A stretch of 64,000 nucleotides of DNA from Alphaproteobacteria bacterium (lineage in GTDB: Bacteria; Pseudomonadota; Alphaproteobacteria; Micavibrionales; Micavibrionaceae), in contig JASMHE010000013.1 in NCBI GenBank assembly GCA_030750865.1, forward strand, positions 1-64,000. The letters are read 5' to 3'. Both the position numbers and the translations under genes were made by a program. Shown here in pieces: positions 38,358-48,638 of this stretch (position 1 is the stretch's first letter; the number at the start of each line of letters is the position of its first letter). A model generated the notes under the pieces. The model was not told where the DNA came from. It saw nothing but the letters and a program-made list of their open reading frames with translations, and searched no databases.

Positions 38358-39278
38358 ATGATAATAAAACAATATTTTCAAACAGGCCTGATGGCCGTGG
38401 CTATGGTGACGACATTAGGGATGTTTTCCGGTGTTGCGCATGCAGCTGAAAAATTCAAAGCGGTAACAACGTTTACCGTGATCGCTGATATTGCCCGGAA
38501 TGTCGCGGGTGATGCGGCCGAGGTGCAATCCATTACCAAACCCGGTGCGGAAATCCATGATTACCAGCCGACGCCGCAAGATATTGTGCGGGCACAGGGG
38601 GCGGATGTTATTTTCTGGAACGGGTTGAATCTGGAACGTTGGTTTGAACGCTTCCTGCAGGATGTTAAAGATGTCCCGAGTGTGGTTGTGTCCGACGGTG
38701 TTGTGCCACTGTCTATTTATGAAGGGCCGTACACGGGCAAACCGAATCCGCATGCCTGGATGTCGACCGAAAATGCGCTGATTTATATTGAGAATATTCG
38801 TAAGTCGTTCGTCGACATGGATCCGGATAACGCGGCAATTTATAACGCAAATGCCGAAGAATATGCGGCACGGGTCAAAGCATTGCAGGATGATTTGGTG
38901 CGGAATCTGAGCGCCATACCGGAAGAAAAGCGTTACCTTGTGACAAGCGAAGGCGCTTTCAGTTATCTGGCCAAAGATCTGGATATGAAGGAAGTGTATC
39001 TCTGGCCGATGAATGCGGATCAACAAGGTACACCGCAGCAGGTACGAAAGGTGATTGATACGGTGCGTGAGAAGAATATTCCGGTCGTGTTCAGCGAGAG
39101 CACAATTTCCGATAAACCTGCAAAGCAGGTCGCATCCGAAACGGGCGTTGCTTATGGTGGCGTATTATATGTTGATTCACTGAGTGAACCGGACGGACAG
39201 GTGCCGACATATCTTGATCTGTTGCAAGTGACGACCAGTACCATTGCCAACGGCTTTAAGGAGGCTTTGAGACATTAA
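38358..39278 (+). CDS. Mn/Fe ABC transporter substrate-binding protein (SitA/MntA-like)
   Basis: A 306-aa periplasmic cluster A-I binding protein with a signal peptide (cleavage after GVAHA, about residue 29). The four metal ligands are all visible: His in EIHDYQPTPQD, His in NPHAWMS, Glu in TSEGAFSYL and Asp in LYVDSLS. The H-H-E-D set and the lack of a His-rich loop indicate Mn (or Fe) rather than zinc. It is the first gene of a five-gene operon whose genes abut or overlap. The next gene begins directly after the stop. Confidence 0.92.
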   Translation: MIIKQYFQTGLMAVAMVTTLGMFSGVAHAAEKFKAVTTFTVIADIARNVAGDAAEVQSITKPGAEIHDYQPTPQDIVRAQGADVIFWNGLNLERWFERFLQDVKDVPSVVVSDGVVPLSIYEGPYTGKPNPHAWMSTENALIYIENIRKSFVDMDPDNAAIYNANAEEYAARVKALQDDLVRNLSAIPEEKRYLVTSEGAFSYLAKDLDMKEVYLWPMNADQQGTPQQVRKVIDTVREKNIPVVFSESTISDKPAKQVASETGVAYGGVLYVDSLSEPDGQVPTYLDLLQVTTSTIANGFKEALRH

Positions 39279-40163
39279 ATGACGGATATGATTGAACTTA
39301 ATAATGTTGGTGTGACCTATCCGAATGGTCACACCGCACTTCAGAATGTAAGCGGTCACCTGCATAGCGGTAAGATTTGCGGGTTGGTCGGCGTGAACGG
39401 GGCGGGTAAATCCACCCTGTTCAAAGCCATTATGGGGTTTGTGAAGCCGACAACCGGTGCTGTGAAAATTATGGGGCAAGACGTGCGCGCCGCGCTGAAA
39501 GAAAATCGGGTGTCATATGTGCCGCAGACCGAAGAAGTGGACTGGAACTTTCCGGTGCTGGTTGATGATGTGGTTATGATGGGGCGTTATGGGCGTATGG
39601 GGTTTTTGCGCCGCCCGTCCAAAGCCGATAAACAGGCCGTGGATGAGGCATTGGAACGTGTCGGTATGCGTGCCTACAAAAAACGTCAGATCGGTGAATT
39701 AAGCGGCGGACAGAAAAAACGCGTGTTTGTCGCGCGTGCCCTGGCACAAGGCGGGCAGATAATCTTGCTCGACGAACCGTTTACAGGTGTTGATATTAAA
39801 ACAGAAGAGTCGCTGATTGCGCTGTTCCGGTCACTGGCGGCCGAGGGATGTTTGATTTTGGTGTCTACGCACAATCTGGGTAGCGTGCCGCATTTTTGTG
39901 ACGAGGTCATGTTGATCAACAAGGACTTGTTGGCTTACGGGCCGGTTGAAACAACCTTTACCGAAGATAATCTGGCGCGTGCGTTTGGCGGTATGCTGCG
40001 TCATCATCAGCTTATCGGCAGGGAAATTCATGATGATGAAGATGCGCGCGGTGTGACTGTGCTGACCGATGATGAGCGTCCGCTGGTCTTTTATGGAGAG
40101 CATGGCGGGAAGAAAATCACCAAGCATGATACGCAGGACGACCGGAGTAATCAGGATGACTGA
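39279..40163 (+). CDS. Metal ABC transporter ATP-binding protein (SitB/MntB-like)
   Basis: A 294-aa ATPase. Walker A is GVNGAGKST, the signature is [15 protein letters not shown] and Walker B is [12 protein letters not shown]. The Q-loop is in [14 protein letters not shown], characteristic of the Mn/Zn branch. The C-terminal 60 residues after the H-loop (VSTHNLG) are longer than usual and very polar. The stop overlaps the following ATG by 8 bases. Confidence 0.93.
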   Translation: MTDMIELNNVGVTYPNGHTALQNVSGHLHSGKICGLVGVNGAGKSTLFKAIMGFVKPTTGAVKIMGQDVRAALKENRVSYVPQTEEVDWNFPVLVDDVVMMGRYGRMGFLRRPSKADKQAVDEALERVGMRAYKKRQIGELSGGQKKRVFVARALAQGGQIILLDEPFTGVDIKTEESLIALFRSLAAEGCLILVSTHNLGSVPHFCDEVMLINKDLLAYGPVETTFTEDNLARAFGGMLRHHQLIGREIHDDEDARGVTVLTDDERPLVFYGEHGGKKITKHDTQDDRSNQDD

Positions 40164-41022
40164 GTTACTGTTGGAACCGTTCACATATCAATATATGGTC
40201 AAAGCCATCTGGGTTTGCGCTCTGGTCGGGGGAACATGTGCGTTCCTGTCGTCTTATCTGATGTTGAAAGGGTGGTCGTTGATCGGCGATGCGCTGGGGC
40301 ATTCGATTGTGCCCGGTGTGGCGCTGGCTTATTTGTTGGGACTGCCTTATGCAATCGGTGCGTTTTTTGCGGGTTTGCTGGCGGCGTTCAGTATGGCTGT
40401 TATCAAGCAGAAAACAAAGCTGCGCGAAGATGCTGTCATTGGTTTGATTTTTACAACCTTTTTTGCCGTCGGTTTGTTGTTGGTGTCAATCAATCCGACA
40501 TCGGTGAATATTCAGGGCATCATTTTGGGGAACATCCTTGCCATTTCTGATTATGATATTATGCAAGTTGTGATTATTTCTGTGGTGTGTTTGTGCGTAT
40601 TGGCCCTGAAATGGAAAGATTTTCTGGTTGTATTTTTTGATGAAGGACATGCGCGTTCTATCGGGCTGCCGGTGCAGATTCTACAGGTCGTTTTTTTCAC
40701 GCTTCTAAGCGCGGCCACGGTGGCGGCCTTGCAAACTGTCGGCGCCTGTCTTGTGATTGCAATGGTCGTAACGCCGGGGGCGACGGCGTATTTGTTGACG
40801 GATAAATTCGGACGGCTTGTTTTTATCGCTATATTATTGGGCAGTATCACAAGCGCGCTTGGTGCGTATTTAAGTTATTTTCTGAACGCAAATCCCGGCG
40901 GTTTGATCGTGACCATACAAACTGTCCTGTTTCTGGCTGCATTTTTGTGTGCGCCAAAACATGGTGTTTTGCATGCGCGGCGGGCCATTCGGCGTCTGAA
41001 GAAAGAGGCCGTGCATGGATAA
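40156..41022 (+). CDS. Metal ABC transporter permease (SitC/MntC-like)
   Basis: A 288-aa integral membrane protein of the ABC-3 family with eight to nine TM segments. [24 protein letters not shown] is the typical metal-permease motif. It pairs with the second permease encoded next (8-bp overlap). The ATG at 40156 starts inside the ATPase gene; upstream in-frame starts would overlap that gene much further. Confidence 0.92.
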   Translation: MTELLLEPFTYQYMVKAIWVCALVGGTCAFLSSYLMLKGWSLIGDALGHSIVPGVALAYLLGLPYAIGAFFAGLLAAFSMAVIKQKTKLREDAVIGLIFTTFFAVGLLLVSINPTSVNIQGIILGNILAISDYDIMQVVIISVVCLCVLALKWKDFLVVFFDEGHARSIGLPVQILQVVFFTLLSAATVAALQTVGACLVIAMVVTPGATAYLLTDKFGRLVFIAILLGSITSALGAYLSYFLNANPGGLIVTIQTVLFLAAFLCAPKHGVLHARRAIRRLKKEAVHG

Positions 41023-41866
41023 TATGATTGCTTTTTTCACAGAACCTCTGGCGTATGAGTTTATGCAGCGCGCATTGCTGATGTCGCTTCTGATCGGCAT
41101 TGTCTGTTCGATTTTTTCCTGTTTTTTGATTCTAAAAGGGTGGTCGTTAATGGGGGATGCTGTGTCGCATGCGGTGTTGCCGGGATTGGCGCTTGCCTTT
41201 GTTGCCGGTATTCCGCTCGGCATTGGTGCGTTTGCGGCGGGTCTGTTTTGTGCGACGGCCACAGGATATCTGAAGGATCATAGCCGTGTGAAAGAAGATG
41301 CCGTGATGGGGATCGTGTTCTCGGGGATGTTCGCGTTCGGGTTGGTGTTGCTGACGAAGATCGAAACGGATGTCCATTTGATGCATGTCTTGTTTGGCAA
41401 TGTGCTTGGTATTCGCACCGAAGACATAATCGGCGCGGGGAGTATCGCGGCACTTTGCTCGCTTGTGATGCTGATAAAGCGTAAGGATTTTATGCTTTAT
41501 TGTTTTGATCCTGCCTATGCCAGTGTCATCGGCTTTCCTGTTAAAATATTGCATTTCGGATTGCTGATTTTGCTTGCCCTGACCATTGTGTCATCAATCA
41601 AGGCGGCCGGTATTATTCTGGTGATCGCGATGCTGATTGCGCCCGGTGCGATCGGATTTTTGTTGTGCCGTTCTTTTGACCGGATGCTGTTGATCGCGTT
41701 TGCGGCATCGACGTTTTCCTGTATCAGTGGCACGATCCTGAGTTTCCACATTGACGCGGCAACCGCTCCGTTAATCGTTGTGATTCAAGCAGGACTTTTT
41801 ATACTGGCGCTTGTCGTAAAGAAAAGCCGTACAATGACGAAAGGACCGGACTATGCCTGCGAATAA
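41015..41866 (+). CDS. Metal ABC transporter permease (SitD/MntD-like)
   Basis: A 283-aa ABC-3 family permease, a paralogue of the preceding gene (LKGWSLMGDAVSHAVLPGLALAFV). Two different permeases are a known feature of SitABCD-type importers. Its start overlaps the previous stop by 8 bases and its end overlaps the regulator gene by 14 bases, so all are read as a unit. Confidence 0.92.
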   Translation: MDNMIAFFTEPLAYEFMQRALLMSLLIGIVCSIFSCFLILKGWSLMGDAVSHAVLPGLALAFVAGIPLGIGAFAAGLFCATATGYLKDHSRVKEDAVMGIVFSGMFAFGLVLLTKIETDVHLMHVLFGNVLGIRTEDIIGAGSIAALCSLVMLIKRKDFMLYCFDPAYASVIGFPVKILHFGLLILLALTIVSSIKAAGIILVIAMLIAPGAIGFLLCRSFDRMLLIAFAASTFSCISGTILSFHIDAATAPLIVVIQAGLFILALVVKKSRTMTKGPDYACE

Positions 41867-42299
41867 GAAATCGGAGGAAAAGACATTAACCCTTGCCGAC
41901 CCAAAAACACAGGCGCGTTGGTTTACACGTGTGCGCGAAGCGCACCAGACGGAAACAACGGAAGATTATGTTGAATTGATTGCCGATCTGATTGACGTGC
42001 AAAAAGAAGCGCGCGCCAGTGATCTGGCAAAACGTCTGGGGGTGTCGCATCCGACGGTCACGAAGATGCTTTCACGCTTGCAGGACGAAGGATATGTCGA
42101 AAGCCGGCCTTACCGTTCTATTTTTCTGACCGATAAAGGCAGAGCCCTTGCAAAAACGTGCAAAGAACGTCATCAGATTGTATTGGATTTCCTGATTCGT
42201 CTTGGTGTGGACCCTGAAACGGCGGAATTCGATGCCGAAGGGATCGAGCACCATATCAGCGCGCAAACATTGAAGATTATGCGGGAATTCAAATCATGA
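41853..42299 (+). CDS. mntR: Manganese transport regulator MntR
   Basis: A 148-aa DtxR/MntR-family repressor closest to the E. coli type. The DNA-binding helices are in ASDLAKRLGVSHPTVTKMLSRL, and the metal-site region has the pattern TEDYVELIADLI, RHQIV and EGIEHHIS. It senses Mn(II) and represses uptake genes. Placed last in the importer operon, it gives negative feedback through the half-site array upstream of that operon. Confidence 0.93.
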   Translation: MPANKKSEEKTLTLADPKTQARWFTRVREAHQTETTEDYVELIADLIDVQKEARASDLAKRLGVSHPTVTKMLSRLQDEGYVESRPYRSIFLTDKGRALAKTCKERHQIVLDFLIRLGVDPETAEFDAEGIEHHISAQTLKIMREFKS

Positions 42300-42413
42300 T
42301 CATCAGGTGCGTGTCGGCATGGTGCACGTGCAGCATGTTTTTGCGTTGACATAATGATAAATCTCGTGTTTTTGTCGCATATATATCTTTTATTGAAAAC
42401 GAGGGTGAACAAG

Positions 42414-42605
42414 ATGACAAAAGTACTACGCGACGAATGGCCACAATTCACAGGAGACGAAGCGCTTCCACTTACGACATTTGTAAAAAGCGATCCGTAT
42501 GACAAGCCGGATACGGATACAAGTTCGTTGCGCGGATGGCGTGATATCACAACACGTGAAGAGTTGCAGGAAATCGTAGCAACGCAAAGACAACTGACAC
42601 CGTAA
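42414..42605 (+). CDS. Small protein of unknown function
   Basis: A 63-aa acidic protein starting MTKVLRDEWPQFTGDEAL. It has no signal peptide, TM or known domain. GAGGGTG upstream of the ATG at 42414 supports translation, and a strong terminator follows, so it looks like a real small gene with its own transcript. An in-frame ATG at 42354 is less likely. Confidence 0.55.
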   Translation: MTKVLRDEWPQFTGDEALPLTTFVKSDPYDKPDTDTSSLRGWRDITTREELQEIVATQRQLTP

Positions 42606-42650
42606 CAGATGTGCCCCGACGGGTTTTTTTTGCTTGTACGCAATATTTTG

Positions 42651-42685
42651 ACGCGTCTTGCGCATTATGCGCAGGGCGCGTTTTT
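42651..42685 (+). terminator. Rho-independent terminator
   Basis: A 14-bp stem with two G-U pairs (ACGCGTCTTGCGCA at 42651-42664, TGCGCAGGGCGCGT at 42668-42681), a three-base loop and then a T-run. A weaker CCC/GGG hairpin followed by eight T at about 42614-42631 comes just before it. Confidence 0.75.
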
Positions 42686-42886
42686 GATTGTCCGCTATAG
42701 AGGTGTGATTGTATGCCGGATTGATCCGGTGTGAAGATCAGGGTGCGCACGGCAATTCCGTTTATTGATACAAGGGGGCATCATGTGAACAGCTATAGGG
42801 CAACTATCGACAATATAAATATTTACCTTTACACTCCGTGTTCAAATTATTGTAACCCTATTAAAGTAAAACAGGTTTGTCTTTCT

Positions 42887-44644
42887 ATGCGTAAAAATCT
42901 CTCCCGTGCTCTGCTGTCTTCTTGTTCTCCGCGTTTTCTTCTTTTGGCTGCCGTTTGTGGCGTGTTGCCGTATACGGCCCATGATACGGCTCAGGCACAG
43001 GACAGCACACAACGGCATGCGCCCAAATGGCAAGGGCACTTTGAAGCTGAAGGCAAAATCAGCAATGATCGTTCCATTGGCGAGGGCGGCGTTTTTATTC
43101 CGGTCTGGCAGGATGATGAGGCGCTTTTGTTTACGGATATTCGCGGCAAGTTCGATAATCAGGACAGTGAAGAAATCAATCTTGGTCTGGGGTATCGTCA
43201 GCAAATCAATAATGAGTGGATTTTGGGCGGCTATGCATTTTATGACCGCCGCAATTCCCCGAATGATAACACATTCCATCAAGCGACCATCGGCGCCGAA
43301 GCCATGACGGAAGATCTGGAATTCCGCGTCAATGGCTATATTCCCGAAAGTGATGAAAAAGATATTGGTGGTGGCACAACGACAACAGCGTCAATCAGTG
43401 GCGGTAATTTCCAAATTCAAACTCTCGGCGCGCCGCAAGAACGTGCCTTGCCCGGTTTTGATGTAGAAATCGGCAAGGGCTTTGATATGCCGGATAACTG
43501 GGAATTCTGGGCTTATGCCGGTGGGTTTCACTTTGATGCGGACGGGTATGATAATGTCACAGGGCCGCGCGGGCGCGTTGAGCTGACCTACACAGATATT
43601 CCCGCCTTTGGTGATGGGGCGGCATTGACGTTAGGGATTGAAACACAGACCGACGATGTGCGTGGTGGCCAGACATTCGGCATTGCGCGCCTGCGCGTTC
43701 CGTTTAGCGCGTTTAGTGGCGGAGAGAAAACATCAAGCCGCAATCTATCCAAACTGGATCAACGCATGACAACTCGCATTATCCGTGATGTTGATATTGT
43801 AAGCGGTGAAAAAGCGCGTGAAGTGCAGAGCACAGAAGCCGCCACCTTTGAGCTGGATAGCGGCACGACCGTCAGCAGTTTTACCACAATTGATGCCAAT
43901 GGTGATATCGCAGCCGACATCACGGCAGAGGGGAATAATGCGTTGATTGTTATTGATGGATCACAAGGTACAATCAATACCGGCGACCGCATAGAGCCGC
44001 AAAGCGGACAAACCATTATCGGCGGCGGCGCGTCTGTGACTGTGACCGGTGCAAGCGGCGCGACCGCAACCCTGACCTTGCCCGGTAGCCGCCCGACGAT
44101 TGACAGTACATATACGGCAAGCGGATCCGGTGGTATATTGCCTGTGGGTGACGATGTCACGATTCAAAATATGGATATTACGACTGATAATATCGGGGTC
44201 GAGATCAATAGTGATGATCGCGTTACACTGCGCGATCTGGTGATCCGCGATACCGCCAATGACAGTATCCGTATTACGAACGCAGATGATGTCACGATTG
44301 AGAATGTCAGCGTATATCGCCCCGATGGTGGCGATGAAGAAGCTATACAGATTGGTATCAATGCGGGGCGCACATACAATAATATCACAATCAAAGATTT
44401 TTATGCCGAAGATGTGAATGTGGGGATCTTATTCGTGGAGAACTCAACGACGAATAATCTGAGTTTTGAAGATGTCACAATCGATCAGGCCGGTAATGTG
44501 CTGGAAACACAAAATGGCCCCCTTGATGGTATTATAAACACGGTGTCAGGCGCAATCACGGCAACGAATTTCGGCACGCTTTGCGCCAATAATGGCCAGA
44601 TCACGGGATCAACCCTGAAAATCAACGGCGCGGATTGCCCTTGA
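42887..44644 (+). CDS. Intimin-type inverse autotransporter barrel with beta-helix passenger
   Basis: A 585-aa exported protein. The signal peptide ends near DTAQAQ (about residue 38). Residues 45-300 match the inverse-autotransporter beta-domain: INLGLGYRQQINNEWILGGYAFYDRR, ATIGAEAMTEDLEFRVNGYIP and GFDVEIGKGF. Residues about 330-585 form a right-handed parallel beta-helix with rungs such as VTIQNMDITTDN, VTLRDLVIRDTANDSIRI and VTIENVSVYRPDGG, and end in Cys. Family passengers are usually Ig-like domains, so a helix passenger is unusual. It is probably surface-exposed. The start at 42887 gives a proper signal peptide; its ribosome-binding site is weak. Confidence 0.8.
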   Translation: MRKNLSRALLSSCSPRFLLLAAVCGVLPYTAHDTAQAQDSTQRHAPKWQGHFEAEGKISNDRSIGEGGVFIPVWQDDEALLFTDIRGKFDNQDSEEINLGLGYRQQINNEWILGGYAFYDRRNSPNDNTFHQATIGAEAMTEDLEFRVNGYIPESDEKDIGGGTTTTASISGGNFQIQTLGAPQERALPGFDVEIGKGFDMPDNWEFWAYAGGFHFDADGYDNVTGPRGRVELTYTDIPAFGDGAALTLGIETQTDDVRGGQTFGIARLRVPFSAFSGGEKTSSRNLSKLDQRMTTRIIRDVDIVSGEKAREVQSTEAATFELDSGTTVSSFTTIDANGDIAADITAEGNNALIVIDGSQGTINTGDRIEPQSGQTIIGGGASVTVTGASGATATLTLPGSRPTIDSTYTASGSGGILPVGDDVTIQNMDITTDNIGVEINSDDRVTLRDLVIRDTANDSIRITNADDVTIENVSVYRPDGGDEEAIQIGINAGRTYNNITIKDFYAEDVNVGILFVENSTTNNLSFEDVTIDQAGNVLETQNGPLDGIINTVSGAITATNFGTLCANNGQITGSTLKINGADCP

Positions 44645-44691
44645 TGTGAGGTCTAAGCCGGAGCGTATCCTCGCCTTTTCTTGCTATGGTG

Positions 44692-46416
44692 TTATATCGC
44701 GGATGGCGCGGGGGCGGATGGTGGCGCGGGATGGCGTGCATCGTTCTGTGCCGGACGGTCACCTGCCGTGTTCTCGGCAGTAATGTCGGGGGCATGTGGG
44801 GGTGTTGTGCCGCGGGCGGCGCTATTAAACTGGCTGACTTCGGCTTTGAATGCGGTCAGCATGGTGTTTGCCTGTGCGCCGAATGTCTCTGTGATGCGGG
44901 CTTGTGCGGCATCTTGTGACCCCAGTTTGGCGGTGAGCTGTTCTTCCATATCCAGAATATCAACCAGAAACTCCGTTTCCAGACCGCCATATTCTTCGTA
45001 ATAACTTGGCGGACTTTTATGTTTGTCTTGCGCGAATGTGCTCCATGCTTCATTTTTGGCCGGATCATTGTACACCTCTTGTACAAAGGCCGTATGTTGT
45101 GCGCTGACGCCTGCTTTCAAATCGATTGTATGACGGATTTCTTCGGTCAGGTGCCGCCTGAATTCCGCCCGATCCATTTTGCCGGACTGCACATCTGTGA
45201 CCATCGTGTGGGATACGGTAATTGCGCCGCTTGCAACGCGGGCTTCTGCACCGGTTGTGCCGCCGCCGAATGTATAGGTGCCTTTGGCCAGTTCAAAGCG
45301 AATGCCGGACATGACACTGTACAGGCTTGTTTGTTGTGCGATGGTGTCCAGTTCTTGCCGTAAAATTGCGGCATGGTCATCAAACTGGCTGTAATAAGCG
45401 TCCCGTAATATTTGCGCTTTGTTATTCAACGTTCCCGGTGTGATGGATTGTGCTTGTGCTGTGATTTGCCGTCCGATCTGCGCGCGGGCCTGACCCGCAT
45501 CTTGCAGTTCCGGCAAAGACAGACCCGCGATATGATCGTCATAGCTGTTTATGAAATCGTCTTTAATATGATCTTTTAGCCCGAGATGATCGGCCATCGC
45601 CGTTACATATGTGTGATGTGCGTCACGGGCTTGGTCGATGCTATCCGCGCCGGAAAGCGCATCTTCATATTTGGCGGGCAGGCTGTCGGCATGTTTTTGC
45701 GCGAAAAAATCAAGATCATCCAGCGGTTCTGATAGATCAGCAGGAACGGGCGCATCCAGATCGCCTTGCATATGGATACGTGCGGCCGCGCCTGTCAGGT
45801 CTTCTGATTCAATCAGATCACCGTTCAGATCAACCAGAAAAACCGTTCTGTGCATCGGTTTGTTATCCGATAAATAGGTTTCAAGGCGTGCCGTGTCTTC
45901 CATAACGGGCGCAATACGTTCTTGCATTGCGGCGCGTAGAACATCATGCCCTGCGCGCGTTTGTTTCAGGGCGTCGCTGTCGGTGATGCCTGTATCTTCG
46001 ATGGCTGCTTCATATTGTGTTACGACATTGTTCGCGTCTTTTTCTGAAATGCCCGCTTCTTCGACCAGTACGGTCCGCACAACGGCGCCATGTGTTTTTA
46101 TAATCTCTGCGGGGCTGTCACCGAACCATGCATTATCAAAATTCACCTGTTGGTACAGGCTTTCGACCGCGCCGATGATGCGGTCAGGATACCCGGCCAG
46201 CGAGTCTTGCAATGCGGTTACGGTTGCGCCCTCGCGCGGCACAATCGCCATATCGACGCGGCCGTCCTCGTTGCTGCCGATATTCAATGTCCACGCCTTT
46301 GCGCCATTATGCGTGATCTGCCCGTCAGTATTGCGGGTTACGCTGGTCCACGTGCTGCCGTTCGGGCCGATAATAATGTCGCCGGGGACGATTAAATTGA
46401 TGTCTGTGTCTGTCAT
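44692..46416 (-). CDS. Large acidic protein of unknown function with a zincin-like motif
   Basis: A 574-aa protein without signal peptide or TM. The N-terminal 60 residues form beta-strands (INLIVPGDIIIGPNGSTWTS). The middle is helical. Residues about 425-500 carry RRHLTEEIRHTIDLKAG and, 60 residues on, YEEYGGLETEFLVDI, an order that resembles the HExxH...E pattern of zinc proteases in which the first His is Glu. The C-terminal 40 residues are Pro/Ala-rich and disordered. I recognise no family. It is convergent with the intimin-like gene. It could be a secreted effector or a cytoplasmic enzyme; function unknown. Confidence 0.6.
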   Translation of the reverse strand: MTDTDINLIVPGDIIIGPNGSTWTSVTRNTDGQITHNGAKAWTLNIGSNEDGRVDMAIVPREGATVTALQDSLAGYPDRIIGAVESLYQQVNFDNAWFGDSPAEIIKTHGAVVRTVLVEEAGISEKDANNVVTQYEAAIEDTGITDSDALKQTRAGHDVLRAAMQERIAPVMEDTARLETYLSDNKPMHRTVFLVDLNGDLIESEDLTGAAARIHMQGDLDAPVPADLSEPLDDLDFFAQKHADSLPAKYEDALSGADSIDQARDAHHTYVTAMADHLGLKDHIKDDFINSYDDHIAGLSLPELQDAGQARAQIGRQITAQAQSITPGTLNNKAQILRDAYYSQFDDHAAILRQELDTIAQQTSLYSVMSGIRFELAKGTYTFGGGTTGAEARVASGAITVSHTMVTDVQSGKMDRAEFRRHLTEEIRHTIDLKAGVSAQHTAFVQEVYNDPAKNEAWSTFAQDKHKSPPSYYEEYGGLETEFLVDILDMEEQLTAKLGSQDAAQARITETFGAQANTMLTAFKAEVSQFNSAARGTTPPHAPDITAENTAGDRPAQNDARHPAPPSAPAPSAI

Positions 46417-46517
46417 TTACCTACTCTGGTTACCCACTTTAACCTGTGCCAATCTCTTTGACAGTCTAGTCCAGCGGGCTTAATTTTTGTTTAATGGCAC
46501 GCGCGCGGAGCAGGTGA

Positions 46518-47741
<1,224 letters not shown>

Positions 47742-47743
47742 CG

Positions 47744-48589
47744 ATGAAAACGCTTGAAACACATCTTTGTTTTGGCGGCACGCTTGGTGTTTATGAACAT
47801 GAAAGCGCGGTGCTTGGCTGCCGGATGACATTTTCTGTCTTTTTGCCGCCGCAAGCCAAAGACGGCGATGTACCACTGCTGACATTTCTATCCGGCCTGA
47901 CTTGCACGCATGAAAATTTCACCACCAAAGCCGGTGCATACGGGTTTGCCGCAGCGCACGGTTTGGCAATTTTGGCGCCGGATACATCGCCACGCGGTGA
48001 TGATGTGCCGGATGATGATGCCTATGATTTCGGCAAGGGCGCAGGGTTTTATATTAATGCAACGCGGACGCCGTGGAACACGCATTATCAGATGGAAAGC
48101 TATATTACAGATGAATTGAATGCGCTGGTTTGTGCGCATTGTCCGGTTGCAAAAGACCGGCAGGGTATTACGGGCCATTCGATGGGCGGACATGGCGCGC
48201 TGACACTGGGACTGAAATATCCGGATTTATTTCAGTCAATCTCGGCTTTTGCGCCGATTGTCGCGCCATCGCATGTGCCGTGGGGACAAAAAGCGTTCGC
48301 GGGCTATTTGGGCGATGATCAGGATGTTTGGCAGCAGCATGATGCCTGTGCCTTGATCACGGCGGCCGAAGATCGGCGTGCCTATCCTGAAATACTGATC
48401 GATCAGGGGCGAGGTGATAATTTCCTTGAAGAGCAGCTCCGGCCGCATTTGTTTGAGCAGGCATGCCTTAAAGCACAGCAGGCGTTACAGCTGCGCATGC
48501 ATGACGGCTACGACCACAGCTATTATTTTATTCAAAGTTTTATCGCAGACCATGTGAAACATCACGCCGCGCTTCTGACGACAGAATAA
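47744..48589 (+). CDS. frmB: S-formylglutathione hydrolase
   Basis: A 281-aa esterase-D-type alpha/beta hydrolase. The nucleophile serine is in GHSMGGHGALTL, the acid is probably in LIDQGRGDNFLEEQL and the histidine in GYDHSYYF. It splits S-formylglutathione to formate and glutathione, the second step after FrmA. It starts two bases after the frmA stop, so the pair is one operon. Confidence 0.95.
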   Translation: MKTLETHLCFGGTLGVYEHESAVLGCRMTFSVFLPPQAKDGDVPLLTFLSGLTCTHENFTTKAGAYGFAAAHGLAILAPDTSPRGDDVPDDDAYDFGKGAGFYINATRTPWNTHYQMESYITDELNALVCAHCPVAKDRQGITGHSMGGHGALTLGLKYPDLFQSISAFAPIVAPSHVPWGQKAFAGYLGDDQDVWQQHDACALITAAEDRRAYPEILIDQGRGDNFLEEQLRPHLFEQACLKAQQALQLRMHDGYDHSYYFIQSFIADHVKHHAALLTTE

Positions 48590-48638
48590 TCGGCCTGCAC
48601 TACGATTTTTGTACGCAATAAAGAAAGGCGATCCGGAT

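Noticed and set aside
45893-46483. 196-codon plus-strand frame opposite the 574-aa unknown gene
   Set aside because: Ser/Val-rich shadow with no start signal. The minus frame is preferred for its length and composition, although neither has a known homologue.
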